A stretch of 64,000 nucleotides of DNA from Zoogloeaceae bacterium (GCA_024235635.1 JACKMA010000003.1:682001-746000), one strand, 5' to 3'; positions 52,651 to 62,083 are shown, counted from the stretch's first letter. Program-made: numbers and translations. The notes: generated from the letters alone by a model not told the origin.

Positions 52651-54985
52651 CGCGGGGTCTTGCGGCGAACATCGCCGAAAAGCATAGCGCGAACATTGCG
52701 CCGGGACCGACGATGACACCGATTGCATGCATCACCGGCACCGACGACAGGGCCAGCACACCAAAACCGCACAAGGTCGTCAGGTTGGCGACCAGCAAGG
52801 ACGCCAGCGTTTCGGGCCGTGGCAGACCATTGGCCGAGCGGGCGGTGACGAAGAACAGCGCGTAGTTGGAACCGACCGCACCGACCAGCAGCATGCCCAC
52901 CAGGTGAAGCAGGGTCAGCCGTTCGCCGGCGAGGACTACCAGGGCAGTGATCAGGGTGACCGCGGCGGCCAGCGGCAGCGCCAGCGCGATTACCTGGCGC
53001 GGGCTGCGCAGCGCTGCCAGCAACACCAGCAGGATCGCGGCCACGCCGCCGAGCGCCGCGCCCCAGGCCTCCCGCAGGTAGCCGGCATACATCTGTCGCG
53101 ATTCGTCGGCGAGATCGATGAACACGGTTTCCGGCACGTTGGCGTCGGCGATGGCGCGCGCGATCGCGTCGGCGTCGAGGTCGCCGTCGTGCGCGGCACC
53201 GCCATTCGGCGCCGACAACGGCAGCAGGGCACGCCAGCGGCCGCCCTGGGGGATCAGCAACGCATCCAGGGCGAGACCGACGACGCTGCCTTCGAGCGTT
53301 CGTCGGTCGAGCTGGGGCCCCGCGCGGGCGGCGGCGACATCGTCCACGAAGCCTTGCAGCCGCTGCGGGCGCAACGGCAGCCCGGCGGTCGCCTGCTGCA
53401 GGCGAGTTTGCAGCATCGCGCCGTCGGGCAACGCGGCCTGTCGTCCTTGTTGTGTACGCCGGCTTGGCAGCAGGCGTGCAGGGCTGTCATAGGCGGCGAC
53501 GAGCCCCGCCTCTCGCAAATGTTCGAGCGCTGGCACCAGCGCTTCCGCCCGCTGCAGCGCGCTCTCGGCGCTGTCGGCGGTGGCCACCAGCAGATAGCGG
53601 TTGTCGGGCGCGCCGAGATCTGCCCGCAGCATGGCATCGAGCTGCTGCGCGGCGAGCGGTACTGGGCTCAGCGCCGAGAGCTCGTGATGCCACAGCCGAT
53701 CACGCTGCTGCCACAGGAACAGCAGGGCCACCAGCGCCAACGCCGCCGCAGGCCAGCGCAGCCGTGTGGCGGCCAGTGCCGGCGCGACCAGGCGACGGCC
53801 GAGCGGTGCGACGTCGCGCACGCGGAACCCCGTCGGTACCAGCGACGGCAGCACGTAGCGGGTGGTCAGGACGGCACCGATCAGGCCGGCCATCGAATAC
53901 AGCCCGAGCTGCGCGAGGCCGGGAAAGCCGGACAGCAGCATCGCGCCGAAGCCGCACAGGGAAGTCACGACACCGAGCCGGATGGTGCGCCAGAAATCGT
54001 CGCGGGCGCCGGATGTGCCCTGGATGAAGAAGTAGATCGCGTAGTCGATGGCTTCGCCGATCAAGGTGATGCCGAATCCGAGGGTGACGCCGTGCACCTC
54101 GCCGAAGGCAAGGCCGACCGCCACGATGCCGAGCAATGCGCCGGTCAGCACCGGCGCCAGACCGAGCAGCAAGGCGGTGGGAGAGCGATAGACCAGCAGC
54201 AGCAGCGCGATGATCAGGCTGGCACCGATCAGCGACAGGCGCTTGACCTCGTTGCGGATGGTGTCGCGTGCATCCACCGCGAACACACCAGGGCCGCTGA
54301 CCAGCAGGCGGACGTCGCCGGCACCGAGTGCGCGGCGCGCTTCGTCGAAGTGCGTCCTCAGGGCGGCGATCGTTGCCTGCTGGCCATCGGTGTCGGCACC
54401 GCTGGCGCGTGTGGTGGCGAGCAGCAGCGCCCGCCGGTCATCGGCCGATGCCCACACGCCGTCTGCCGAGCGGGGTCCCGAGCCACCGTCGAAGGCGTCG
54501 AGCACGCTCAGCGTCTCGAGGGTCGGATCATGCGCGATCAGCGGCTTGACCAGCATGCCGGCCGAGGACGTCAGCAGATCGATCGCATGTCCGATCGCCG
54601 CGGCGAGTCCATCGGCGGTGAAGCGCTCCGGCGTCACCGTCGGGCTCAGTAGGTAGCGATTGTCGAACACCCACCGTCGCTCGAATTCGGCATGACTGCC
54701 GTCGCCGTTGTTGACCGAGGCGAATCGGGGATCGCGGCGCATGTTGCCGGCCATCTCGCGCGAGACTGCGGCGCGAGTGTCGGCGTCAGCGCCTTCGACG
54801 CCGATCATCAGCAGGCGCGAGACCACGCCGTCGCGCAGCAGGTCGACCAGCAGTGCCTGCTGTTCGGTGGGCGTGCGCGGCAAGAAGGCCGACAGATCGG
54901 CCGTGAAGCGCGTGCGCAGCGTGGCGCTGACGCACAGCGCCAGCAGCAGCAGCCAGAGCAGGACGATCAGCGGCCGCCGGGTCAT
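52631..54985 (-). CDS. MMPL/RND-family lipid exporter (ApeM-like)
   Basis: 784 aa with about 12 helices in two halves, each with a large periplasmic loop (about 25-230 and 430-600). MMPL features include GFGITLIGEAIDYAIYF in the first half and GMLLVGAVGSNYALFFV in the second. It should move the lipid-linked pigment out of the inner membrane to the LolA-like carrier encoded just upstream (4-bp overlap). The start is ATG 54985. Confidence 0.88.
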   Translation of the reverse strand: MTRRPLIVLLWLLLLALCVSATLRTRFTADLSAFLPRTPTEQQALLVDLLRDGVVSRLLMIGVEGADADTRAAVSREMAGNMRRDPRFASVNNGDGSHAEFERRWVFDNRYLLSPTVTPERFTADGLAAAIGHAIDLLTSSAGMLVKPLIAHDPTLETLSVLDAFDGGSGPRSADGVWASADDRRALLLATTRASGADTDGQQATIAALRTHFDEARRALGAGDVRLLVSGPGVFAVDARDTIRNEVKRLSLIGASLIIALLLLVYRSPTALLLGLAPVLTGALLGIVAVGLAFGEVHGVTLGFGITLIGEAIDYAIYFFIQGTSGARDDFWRTIRLGVVTSLCGFGAMLLSGFPGLAQLGLYSMAGLIGAVLTTRYVLPSLVPTGFRVRDVAPLGRRLVAPALAATRLRWPAAALALVALLFLWQQRDRLWHHELSALSPVPLAAQQLDAMLRADLGAPDNRYLLVATADSAESALQRAEALVPALEHLREAGLVAAYDSPARLLPSRRTQQGRQAALPDGAMLQTRLQQATAGLPLRPQRLQGFVDDVAAARAGPQLDRRTLEGSVVGLALDALLIPQGGRWRALLPLSAPNGGAAHDGDLDADAIARAIADANVPETVFIDLADESRQMYAGYLREAWGAALGGVAAILLVLLAALRSPRQVIALALPLAAAVTLITALVVLAGERLTLLHLVGMLLVGAVGSNYALFFVTARSANGLPRPETLASLLVANLTTLCGFGVLALSSVPVMHAIGVIVGPGAMFALCFSAMFAARPRDGSTTP

Positions 54986-55563
54986 TCGCTGTCGTCGATC
55001 GGCGTCAGACGCAGTTCCGAGCGATCGCCGTCGGCCTGCAGGATTTCGATCAGCGAGATCCTGCCGTCGCTGCCGGTGATGTGGATGCGCAGCACCAACT
55101 CGGCCAGCTTCGCGTCGCGGGGAAGGAGATCGAGGCGCCAGTCCTGCCGATCGCCGGCGAGCGACAGCGCGAAATTGCGCTCGAGGGCATCGCGGTCGCC
55201 TGCCAGGGTGCCGCGGATGCTGTCGATGAAGGCTGCCGCCTCCGGATGATTGCGCAGCTGGAGATCGAGCGCGCGCCCGTCACGTCGGATCTGGAGGTGG
55301 TCGCCGTCGAGCACCATCGACTCCGCGGCCGGCTCGCGGGTCAGACGCTCGAGGCGCGCCGGCGGCGTGAAGCGCATCTCGCCGCGGGAGACCAGCGGCG
55401 CGTCGAGCAACGTGATGTGCTTCCGTTCGACGAAAGCGACGCGTCCGCCGGCGGCGGCGGCCAGTGTCTGCATCAGCGCGTCGAGGTTCCACGGCGCAGC
55501 CGCGGTGGCACTGAAGGCGGCCAGTGCGAGCACCGCCGCACAGATCCGGGCCGGCGACTTCAT
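54982..55563 (-). CDS. LolA-like periplasmic carrier (ApeL-like)
   Basis: 193 aa with a signal peptide (about 22 residues, SATAAA). It has VAFVERKHITLLDAPLVSRGEM followed by FTPPARLERLTREP, the half-barrel pattern of LolA relatives found in aryl-polyene loci. It probably carries the lipid-bound pigment across the periplasm to the outer membrane. It overlaps both neighbours by 4 bp and is far from the housekeeping lolA context. Confidence 0.85.
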   Translation of the reverse strand: MKSPARICAAVLALAAFSATAAAPWNLDALMQTLAAAAGGRVAFVERKHITLLDAPLVSRGEMRFTPPARLERLTREPAAESMVLDGDHLQIRRDGRALDLQLRNHPEAAAFIDSIRGTLAGDRDALERNFALSLAGDRQDWRLDLLPRDAKLAELVLRIHITGSDGRISLIEILQADGDRSELRLTPIDDSE

Positions 55564-56501
55564 TCGGTCAGCTCGTCGGGCGCGGTCCAGAAATCGAAGA
55601 AGTTGAACCAGTTGTAGGGCGCCAGTCGGCAGCAGCGGTCGAGTTCGGCGGCGTAGTCCTGCATCGCCTGGTCGATCGCGGCGGCACGGTTGCCCCGTGC
55701 CAGCCCACGGAAATCGGCGATCTCGACGAAGCGGATGCGGTAACGGTTGCCGCCGAAGTGGAGGCCCGCCATGAAGACCACCCGTCGTCGCAGCATCGCC
55801 GCCATGCGAAAGGCGCCGACCGGGATCCGGGCGGTGCCGTCGAGCAGTCGGATTTCCCGAGTCTCGTCGGCTTCGAGACTGCGGTCGGCGAGCAGTCCGA
55901 CCAGCCTGCCCTGGTCGAGCGCGTCGCGGACCTGCAGCATGGTGTCGAGCTGGCCCAGCGGAATGATGTGGGGACGTGCCGCCGGATTGATCGCATCGAG
56001 GGTCTGTTTGATCTTGCGCGCGTTGTCCTCGAACATCGTCAGCGCGATCGACAGGCCGGGCAGTCGGCGGCCGACCGCGCGCGTCGCTTCGAAGCTGCCG
56101 AGATGGGCGCCGAACAGCAAGGCGCCTTCGCCCGAAGCAATCAGCCGGCGCATCGCCGCTTCACCTTCGATCTCGATTTCGAAAAGATCGAATCGGTCCG
56201 CGAGCAGGTAGATCCGATCGAGGATCGTCGACGCGAAGCAATGGAAGTGACGGACGACATCGCCGATACCGGGGCGGCGGTCCAGAGCACGCCTCAGATA
56301 GGCTTCGGATGCGCGCCGGGCAAGCGGTGCGAAGAGCACGAAATAGACGGTGATGGGCCACAGCAGCAGCCGGCCGGCGGGTCGTCCGAGTCGCAGCGAG
56401 ATCCAGCTCATCAGACGCAACGTGGCCAGATTGCTGCGCTCGGGTCGGCGCATCCATTGGGTTGCGTGGGTGGCCTGGGACGACACCGGCCGATCGGACA
56501 T
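55560..56501 (-). CDS. LpxL-like acyltransferase (lipid A acyltransferase fold)
   Basis: 313 aa. A single membrane helix at about 43-60, then the catalytic GAHLGSFEATR (HX4E), and the LLADRSLE and RIPVGAFRMAAML segments typical of LpxL/HtrB. It probably transfers the finished polyene chain from ACP to the glycolipid anchor. It starts directly after the ApeI-like gene (adjacent, no gap). In some clusters it is fused to a glycosyltransferase; here they are separate genes. Confidence 0.85.
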   Translation of the reverse strand: MSDRPVSSQATHATQWMRRPERSNLATLRLMSWISLRLGRPAGRLLLWPITVYFVLFAPLARRASEAYLRRALDRRPGIGDVVRHFHCFASTILDRIYLLADRFDLFEIEIEGEAAMRRLIASGEGALLFGAHLGSFEATRAVGRRLPGLSIALTMFEDNARKIKQTLDAINPAARPHIIPLGQLDTMLQVRDALDQGRLVGLLADRSLEADETREIRLLDGTARIPVGAFRMAAMLRRRVVFMAGLHFGGNRYRIRFVEIADFRGLARGNRAAAIDQAMQDYAAELDRCCRLAPYNWFNFFDFWTAPDELTE

Positions 56502-56792
56502 TCAGCCCTCCAAGCCCTCGATACGACCGCTCGCCACCACGCGCTCGCCGTGCTGGAGGGTGAAACCGAGGCCGCCGGCGCGGGCAGGCTGCAGCGCCAG
56601 CGTCACCGCCTCGCCGGGGCCGACCGGACTCAGGAACTTGACCGTGGCGAGCCGCCACGGCCCGGTCAGGCCACTGGCTGTGGCCGCTTCGACGACATGG
56701 TCGAGCAACCAGGCGCCGGGCACGATCGGCTGGTCCGGGAAGTGGCCTGCAAACACCGGGTCGCCTACCGGCATCGCGAACGTGGCGCTCAT
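56502..56792 (-). CDS. Hotdog dehydratase (ApeI-like)
   Basis: 96 aa. FAGHFPDQPIVPGAWLLDHV matches the FabZ/ApeI active-site helix with the catalytic His, and the short length is that of ApeI. It is the second dehydratase of the locus. It overlaps the AMP-ligase gene by 4 bp. It may act on late intermediates, as two dehydratases are standard in these loci. Confidence 0.85.
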   Translation of the reverse strand: MSATFAMPVGDPVFAGHFPDQPIVPGAWLLDHVVEAATASGLTGPWRLATVKFLSPVGPGEAVTLALQPARAGGLGFTLQHGERVVASGRIEGLEG

Positions 56793-58117
56793 CGGCGGGG
56801 TTCTCCGAGGTGTTGGCGATACAGGGCCTGGCAGGCGTCGCGCGGCAGCTTGCCGGTCGCATTGCGCGGCAGCGCCGTCAGCAGGATCAACGGCCGCGGC
56901 AGGAACACGGGATCGATGCGCTTGCGCAGCGCAGCCGTCAGTTCTGCCGCCGACAGGCTGGGCGCCACCACCAGGGCGGCCGGCCGGCCGTGCTGGCTGT
57001 CGTCCTCCGGCAGGAAGAAGGCGCCGTCGTCGACCCCTTCGATGGCCTGCAACTGGCGGGTCAGGTAGGCGAGCGAACTGCGCTTGCCGGCGACGTTGAC
57101 GAGGTCGGCATTGCGCCCGATCAGCCGGAAGCGACGCGCATCGAGCGACTCGACGATGTCAGCCAGCGGCATCGGCTGCTCGACGTGGCCGCCGGATGCC
57201 CACCAGGCGTCGTCCTGGCGCGCCAGCGCAATGCCCGGAAACAGGCGCCACGCGTCACCGCCGGTGGTCCGGCGCGTGGCGAGCTGGCTGGTCTCGGTGC
57301 TGCCGTAGATCTCGAGCAGCGGGCAGGCGAAGGCCTGTTCGGCGCGCTCGGCGAGATCCGGGTCGAGCGGGGCCGTGGCCGACAGCAGCAGGTCGGCGAC
57401 CGGTGGTGCGGGGTCGGCGGCGAGCAGGTTGCCGAGGTGGAAGGGCGTCGTCACCAGCATTCGCGGGTGCGGCAGCGCGGCCAGCGCGGCGCTGACCTCG
57501 GCCGGGAAGAACGGGCGCTCGGCGACCAATGCGCCGGCGCTGTGCAGCGCCAGCAGCACCGTGCTCTCGAGACCGTACATGTGCTGCGGCGGCACGGTGC
57601 CGAGGATTGCAGCGCCGTCGCCGAGGCCGAGTTCGGCGGCTTCGCCGCGAACGTTCTCGACCAGCTTGCCCCAGGTCTTGCGGTGCGGCACCGGCGCACC
57701 GGTGGAGCCGGAAGTGAATACCCACGCCACGGTCTGGTCGGCCGCAATGACCGGCACGCCGTCGTCGCGCCGGCCCACCGGCAAGGCGGGCATGCGCAAG
57801 GCAGGCAGGCCGTGTGGCGCGTCGTCACCATCGGTGACGACGAAGCAGTCGGCAGCGAATTCGGTGAGCTGGGCCGCAACCGCGGCATTGAAGGTCGACG
57901 GCATCAGGCCGGTGCGACCGCTGACCAGGCCGGCGGCTAGGCAGACCGCGAAGTGATAGCGATCCTGGCACAGCGCGAGATAGTGACGGCCGGGCGGAAA
58001 GGCGTCGGCCAGCCGGCGCGCGTGGGCGACGAACTGGCTGCGGGTGATCGCCTGGCCCCGGCGCCACGCGACGATGCTGTCCGGCGACGGATGGGAAAGC
58101 AGTGGCAGCGCGGACAC
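56789..58117 (-). CDS. AMP-forming aryl/acyl ligase (ApeH/XanA2-like)
   Basis: 442 aa from GTG 58117, with AGGAG 8 nt upstream. ANL-superfamily motifs: the P-loop WVFTSGSTGAPVPHRKTW, the aromatic-binding YGSTETSQLAT, GRNADLVNVAGKR, and the C-terminal catalytic Lys in LPRNATGKLPRD. It activates the hydroxybenzoate from XanB2 and loads it onto one of the two carrier proteins. The sequence is shorter than acyl-CoA synthetases, as usual for this branch. Confidence 0.88.
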   Translation of the reverse strand: MSALPLLSHPSPDSIVAWRRGQAITRSQFVAHARRLADAFPPGRHYLALCQDRYHFAVCLAAGLVSGRTGLMPSTFNAAVAAQLTEFAADCFVVTDGDDAPHGLPALRMPALPVGRRDDGVPVIAADQTVAWVFTSGSTGAPVPHRKTWGKLVENVRGEAAELGLGDGAAILGTVPPQHMYGLESTVLLALHSAGALVAERPFFPAEVSAALAALPHPRMLVTTPFHLGNLLAADPAPPVADLLLSATAPLDPDLAERAEQAFACPLLEIYGSTETSQLATRRTTGGDAWRLFPGIALARQDDAWWASGGHVEQPMPLADIVESLDARRFRLIGRNADLVNVAGKRSSLAYLTRQLQAIEGVDDGAFFLPEDDSQHGRPAALVVAPSLSAAELTAALRKRIDPVFLPRPLILLTALPRNATGKLPRDACQALYRQHLGEPRR

Positions 58118-58128
58118 CGTGTCGACTC

Positions 58129-58809
58129 CTAGCGGGCGCCCGGGTTGAGGTCCGGCAGTTTGCCGCCATGCCGGGGCGTCCGGTGTCCGGTCGCGGCGCG
58201 GATCGATTCGATCAGGCCGGTGCGGAACTCTTTCGGCAGGCGGCGACGGACGATGAACTCGGCAAGGAACATCAGGGCGATCAACAGCGGCGTCGCCAGG
58301 TTGGCGAAGGCCGACCACCAGCTGATCGGAGCGCCGAAGAACAGCGTCAGCGACAGCGACACCATGGCGATGAAGAACAGCGTCCAGGCCAGCGTCGCGC
58401 CGCGGGTGTAGCGGGCCAATTCGGGCGCCAGCTCGCCGTGCACCCGCTCGGCGAAGCGCGAGATCATCGGTGTGTTGCCATTCGCCAGCGTGCGGCCGAA
58501 GCCGATCGCCAGCAGACTGAAGGCGCCAACGTGCTGGAACAGGTAGATCCAGGCGAAGTTGTCGCGCAGCACGGGCCAGCCGATCGCCATGCCGGCGACC
58601 GCGAGCAGCCACAACAAGATCGCAGCTTCACGCCGTTTCGATTTCCAGGCCATCAGCAGCGCGATCGCCAGATAGGGGGTGGTCGCGAGCAGCGCGCCGG
58701 CGGTGCTCGGGCGATCGGCGGCAGTGAACAGGTGCGACAGCCAGTAATACAGGGCAGTCAGCAGGATGACGGCAGTCACGCGCAGCAGCGCGACGGCGGA
58801 CAAGCTCAT
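58129..58809 (-). CDS. COG4648 membrane protein of aryl-polyene clusters (ApeG-like)
   Basis: 226 aa with six or so hydrophobic helices (about 5-25, 38-55, 62-80, 87-107, 135-160, 165-185) and a charged C-terminal tail. Proteins of this type (COG4648) sit between the ACP and the AMP-ligase genes of aryl-polyene loci. Its function is unknown. It overlaps the ACP gene by 4 bp. Confidence 0.8.
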   Translation of the reverse strand: MSLSAVALLRVTAVILLTALYYWLSHLFTAADRPSTAGALLATTPYLAIALLMAWKSKRREAAILLWLLAVAGMAIGWPVLRDNFAWIYLFQHVGAFSLLAIGFGRTLANGNTPMISRFAERVHGELAPELARYTRGATLAWTLFFIAMVSLSLTLFFGAPISWWSAFANLATPLLIALMFLAEFIVRRRLPKEFRTGLIESIRAATGHRTPRHGGKLPDLNPGAR

Positions 58810-59084
58810 TTGGTGCGATGTTCGGCGACGTAGTCGCTGAGGCTGGCAAGCGACGCGAAGATCTTGACGTTGTCCTCGTTGTCGGCGCGCAAGGTGAACC
58901 CGTAGCGCTTCGACAGCACCAGCGCCACTTCGAGGATGTCGATCGAGTCGAGTCCGAGGCCAGCATCGCCGTACAGGGGCTCGTCGGCGTCGATCTCGTC
59001 CGCGCCGACCTCGAGATTGAGGGCCGCGACGATCTGTTCGGCGACTTCGCGACGGAGTTGCTCGCCGGTTGCGGGGTTGTCCAT
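58806..59084 (-). CDS. Acyl carrier protein (second)
   Basis: 92 aa from ATG 59084. The phosphopantetheine site is GLGLDSIDILEVAL; the chain is acidic and helical. One of two ACPs of the cluster. The 120-bp gap before it (59085-59204) is AT-rich near 59138-59155 and may contain an internal promoter (TAAAAT on the minus strand, without a proper -35). No phosphopantetheinyl transferase gene is in the window. Confidence 0.9.
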   Translation of the reverse strand: MDNPATGEQLRREVAEQIVAALNLEVGADEIDADEPLYGDAGLGLDSIDILEVALVLSKRYGFTLRADNEDNVKIFASLASLSDYVAEHRTK

Positions 59085-59204
59085 GTCGTTGATTCCGCAG
59101 TCATGGCCCGGAGCCACGGTCCAGGCTTCAATCAGATGTAATTTTGCGCATTTTAGCCGCAGTGCCGCGCTGCAAGAAGTGCAGCCCGCCACGTCGTCAG
59201 AAGA

Positions 59205-60455
59205 TCAATCGGCGGCGGGCTGGCGAAAGACCATCACCGAATTCGAACCGCCGAACGCGAACGAATTGCTCATGCAGGCCCGCAGGCGCCGTTCGACACC
59301 GGGCCGGCGGATGTGCTCGACGCCTTCGCAGGCAGGTTCGAGGTCGTCGAGATGGGCGGTCGGCGGGATCGCGTGGTGGCGCAGGGCCTGCACGCAGATC
59401 AGCGCCTCGGTGGCGCCGGTCGCGCCCATCAGATGCCCGTGCATCGATTTCGTGGCGCTGACCGCGAGTCGCACGGCGTGATCGCCATAGAGTCGACGCA
59501 CTGCTTCGATCTCGATCGGGTCACCTTCCCGCGTGGCGGTGCCATGCGCGTTCAGGTAGTCGATGTCCGCGGCTGCGACTCCGGCGGTCGCCAGCGCCTG
59601 CTGCATGGCGTCGTATTGGCCGTCGGCCGATGGCTTGACCAGATGGCTGGCGTCGCAACTGCAGCCGTAGCCGGCCAGTTCTGCGAGGATTGTTGCGCCG
59701 CGTGCGCGTGCGTGCGCCCAATCCTCCAGTACCAGCGCCGCCGCCCCTTCGGCCAGGACCAGACCGGCGCGGTCGCGGCTGAACGGGCGGCACGCCGCCT
59801 CGGCGCCGCGCTCACCGACCGGCGCGAGCACGCGCAGCGCTTCCCAGGCGCGGACCACGGCGAGCGACATCGGGCTGTCGGCGCCGCCGGTCAGGGCGAC
59901 CCGGCAACGACCGTCGCGGATTGCCTGCCAGGCCTCGCCGATCGCGGCGGCGGCCGATGCGCAGGCGATGGTGTAGGTCAGGCACGGACCCCCGAGCTTG
60001 AAGTGGATCGCCAGATGCGACGCCGCGGCGTTGTTCATGCCGAGAATCAGCGACAGCGGCGGTACCCGCTCGCGGCCCTTCAGCAGCATCTCGCGGTAGC
60101 CCTGCTCGTAGGTCAGCGTGCCGGCCAGCGCGGTCCCCCAATACACTGCAGCACCGCGATCGGGCTGTTCCGGGATCGGCAACCCGGCCTGGCGCCAGGC
60201 CTGGCTCGACGCGGCGAAACTCATCTGGGCGGATCGGTCCATCGCGGCCGAGGCTCGGCCGACCTCGCGGGCAGGGTCGAATTCGGGGCAATGGACCGCT
60301 GGCATCGACATCGACAGGTGCCCGTCGTCGGTGCGGAAATGGCGGATCGCCGACTCGCCCGACAACAAGCGCGCGAAGAAGTCGTCGACGTCCGAACCCC
60401 ACGGGCTGACGACCCCGAGTCCAGTGACCGCGACCCGCCGCACGCCGCCGCTCAC
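59205..60455 (-). CDS. 3-ketoacyl-ACP synthase (ApeR-like)
   Basis: 416 aa, complete KAS II triad: Cys in TIACASAAAAI, His in NAHGTATREGD and His in SMHGHLMGATG. It is the second ketosynthase of the locus, here without its own chain-length factor; the ApeR-type enzyme probably catalyses the first condensation. It overlaps the first ACP gene by 4 bp. Confidence 0.9.
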   Translation of the reverse strand: MSGGVRRVAVTGLGVVSPWGSDVDDFFARLLSGESAIRHFRTDDGHLSMSMPAVHCPEFDPAREVGRASAAMDRSAQMSFAASSQAWRQAGLPIPEQPDRGAAVYWGTALAGTLTYEQGYREMLLKGRERVPPLSLILGMNNAAASHLAIHFKLGGPCLTYTIACASAAAAIGEAWQAIRDGRCRVALTGGADSPMSLAVVRAWEALRVLAPVGERGAEAACRPFSRDRAGLVLAEGAAALVLEDWAHARARGATILAELAGYGCSCDASHLVKPSADGQYDAMQQALATAGVAAADIDYLNAHGTATREGDPIEIEAVRRLYGDHAVRLAVSATKSMHGHLMGATGATEALICVQALRHHAIPPTAHLDDLEPACEGVEHIRRPGVERRLRACMSNSFAFGGSNSVMVFRQPAAD

Positions 60456-60691
60456 GTCTTGCCGCCGGGCGCGAGGCGTTCGAGCTGGTCGATGAGGTCC
60501 TGGACGGTCACCGGCGTCGGCAGGTCGTCGGGCAGCTTGACGCCGGTCTTTTCCTCGTACTCGAACATCACCTCGAGCAGCATCAGCGAATCGATGCCGA
60601 CTTCGGCGAGCACGGCTTCCGGGACGACCTTGTCACGTTCGATCTCGGAATGGGAGCAGACGAAGTCGCGGATCAGTGTCAGGGCGTCCAT
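60452..60691 (-). CDS. Acyl carrier protein (first)
   Basis: 79 aa from ATG 60691. The phosphopantetheine Ser lies in LAEVGIDSLMLLEVMFEYEE; typical four-helix ACP. First gene of the long minus-strand arm. Presumably carries the starter or the chain; which of the two ACPs does what cannot be told from sequence. Confidence 0.9.
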   Translation of the reverse strand: MDALTLIRDFVCSHSEIERDKVVPEAVLAEVGIDSLMLLEVMFEYEEKTGVKLPDDLPTPVTVQDLIDQLERLAPGGKT

Positions 60692-60774
60692 GGGCGGTCC
60701 GGATGGGTCTGTTGCGAGCCGGGTGCAGTATCGATGGGGGCGCGCCGGTGAGCGACGCGCATCTGGATTGGGCA

Positions 60775-60780
60775 AGTATA
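60775..60780 (-). promoter_or_regulatory. candidate -10 element for the minus-strand pigment operon
   Basis: TATACT on the minus strand, 84 nt before the first ACP start, within a short AT-richer patch. No recognisable -35 lies at 16-18 bp, so an activator may be needed or the site may be chance. Confidence 0.3.
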
Positions 60781-60854
60781 TCGCGTCGTCCGGTTGATTT
60801 CGTGCGGGCGTGTACAAGCCAGGCGTCGGCGTTCGTGCGCCAGCGTCGACCGCT

Positions 60855-61175
60855 TCAGTCGGGCGGCGGTGGTGCCGGCGGCAGGCGGTTGTCGGGCTCG
60901 GGCTCGGGCAGGCGGTGGCAGGCGCCCTGCTTCTCGAACCAATAGACGATATTGCCGGCAATGACGATGCTGCCCGAGACCACTGCGCTGGCGGCCGCGA
61001 CCACGCCGGCGCCGGCGAGGATCGCGGCACAGCCGTCGCCGCGGCAGCCGACGAAGGCGCCGACCTGTTGCATTTCGAGCACCATTTCGCGCGCCTCGAT
61101 CTGACAATCCTCGTCGTAGACCAGGGTCGTGCGCGGCACGAAGATGCAGCCCTGGAGCAGCAGGCAGGAAAGCAT
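60855..61175 (-). CDS. small lipoprotein, hypothetical
   Basis: 106 aa as annotated, with lipobox LLLQGC (Cys10). A signal of only nine residues is too short, so the true start is probably upstream, for example GTG 61244 (adds 23 basic residues) or a CTG/TTG in between. The mature part has a cysteine-containing start, a hydrophobic Gly/Ala/Val stretch (about 52-80, possible membrane helix) and a Pro-rich tail (PPAPPPPD). It lies 163 bp from the pigment operon, same strand. Function unknown. Confidence 0.55.
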   Translation of the reverse strand: MLSCLLLQGCIFVPRTTLVYDEDCQIEAREMVLEMQQVGAFVGCRGDGCAAILAGAGVVAAASAVVSGSIVIAGNIVYWFEKQGACHRLPEPEPDNRLPPAPPPPD

Positions 61176-61615
61176 CGGCAACCGGCGCAGGCGCTCGGCC
61201 CGTGGCCGTGCCGGTACGTCGTCGCGAGTCCCGAGTTTCGTCACATTACGGCCGTCGAGCTGTCGCTGCTGTCGATTGTCGATGAAGAGGGTCGAATCAT
61301 GCTGGGAACATTGCGCGAAAAGCAGAGCGTCCGCAATGCCTTCGTGGTCGGTGGTTTGATCGCGACGGCGTTCAGGTGCTGGTTTTCTTCGTCGCCGGTG
61401 GTGGCGAGACGTCCCGCGCGCTGGCGACGCTTTCGCAGGATCTGAAGGATTCGGCGTGCCGCTTCCGCCTTTACCTTTAGCACGCGGATCCCGCTGGATC
61501 GTTCGCGTGCGGCGCCCCTGATCCTGCGGCAACCCGGCTCGATCAGGCTTCACCGTTCGCGCGCGCCCAACCGTCGGCAGCTATATTGACGATAGCTCGT
61601 GAATGGAAGGGAAGC
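61176..61615. other. 440-bp region without a convincing gene
   Basis: Short open frames exist on both strands (for example ATG 61300 to 61445 on the plus strand, 48 codons, Arg-rich at the end), but none shows family similarity, a good ribosome binding site or a signal pattern. The region separates the pigment cluster side from the TPR/spondin genes and may hold divergent promoters. Confidence 0.6.
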
Positions 61616-62083
61616 ATGCGGATCACCCGGCTCGCGATCGGATGGGCTCTGGCGGTTTTCGTCGCCACCGCAGCAACGGCCGACGGCGGCGGCGCGTCCG
61701 CGGCGCGCAACGTGCCGCGCGGCAGTGATCTGGCGCGCGCCATCGCGGCGATCGAGGGCAGCGCCTACCAAAGGGCAATCGGTCTGCTCGAGACCCACAC
61801 GCGGCGCAATCCGACCGATGCCGACGGCTGGAACTGGCTCGGTTTCGCACGCCGCAAGGCGGGTGCCCTCGACGCCGCCTTCATCGCCTATCGCCGGGCG
61901 TTGCAACTGGATCCCAAACACCGCGGCGCCCACGAGTATCTCGGCGAGGCCTACCTGCAGGCCGGCGATCTGGCTTCGGCCGAGAAGCACCTGGCGATCC
62001 TCGACCAGTTGTGTTGGCTGCCCTGTGAGCAGTATTCCGATCTGAAGGCAGCGATCGCCAGCTACCGCGCGAGCCCGCACTGA
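61616..62083 (+). CDS. periplasmic TPR protein
   Basis: 155 aa from ATG 61616 with AAGGGAAG just before it. It has a signal peptide (about 22 residues, ATAATA) and two to three TPR-like units (ADGWNWLGFARRKAGALDAA, HRGAHEYLGEAYLQAGDLAS). It ends with a CWLPC Cys pair. It may be a scaffold for envelope proteins. The next genes on the strand, two spondin-domain proteins, follow after 117 bp. Confidence 0.78.
   Translation: MRITRLAIGWALAVFVATAATADGGGASAARNVPRGSDLARAIAAIEGSAYQRAIGLLETHTRRNPTDADGWNWLGFARRKAGALDAAFIAYRRALQLDPKHRGAHEYLGEAYLQAGDLASAEKHLAILDQLCWLPCEQYSDLKAAIASYRASPH

Noticed and set aside
61241..61483. 80-codon minus-strand frame in the gap before the TPR gene
   Set aside because: Low-complexity Ser/Thr/Arg composition, no similarity, no ribosome binding site.
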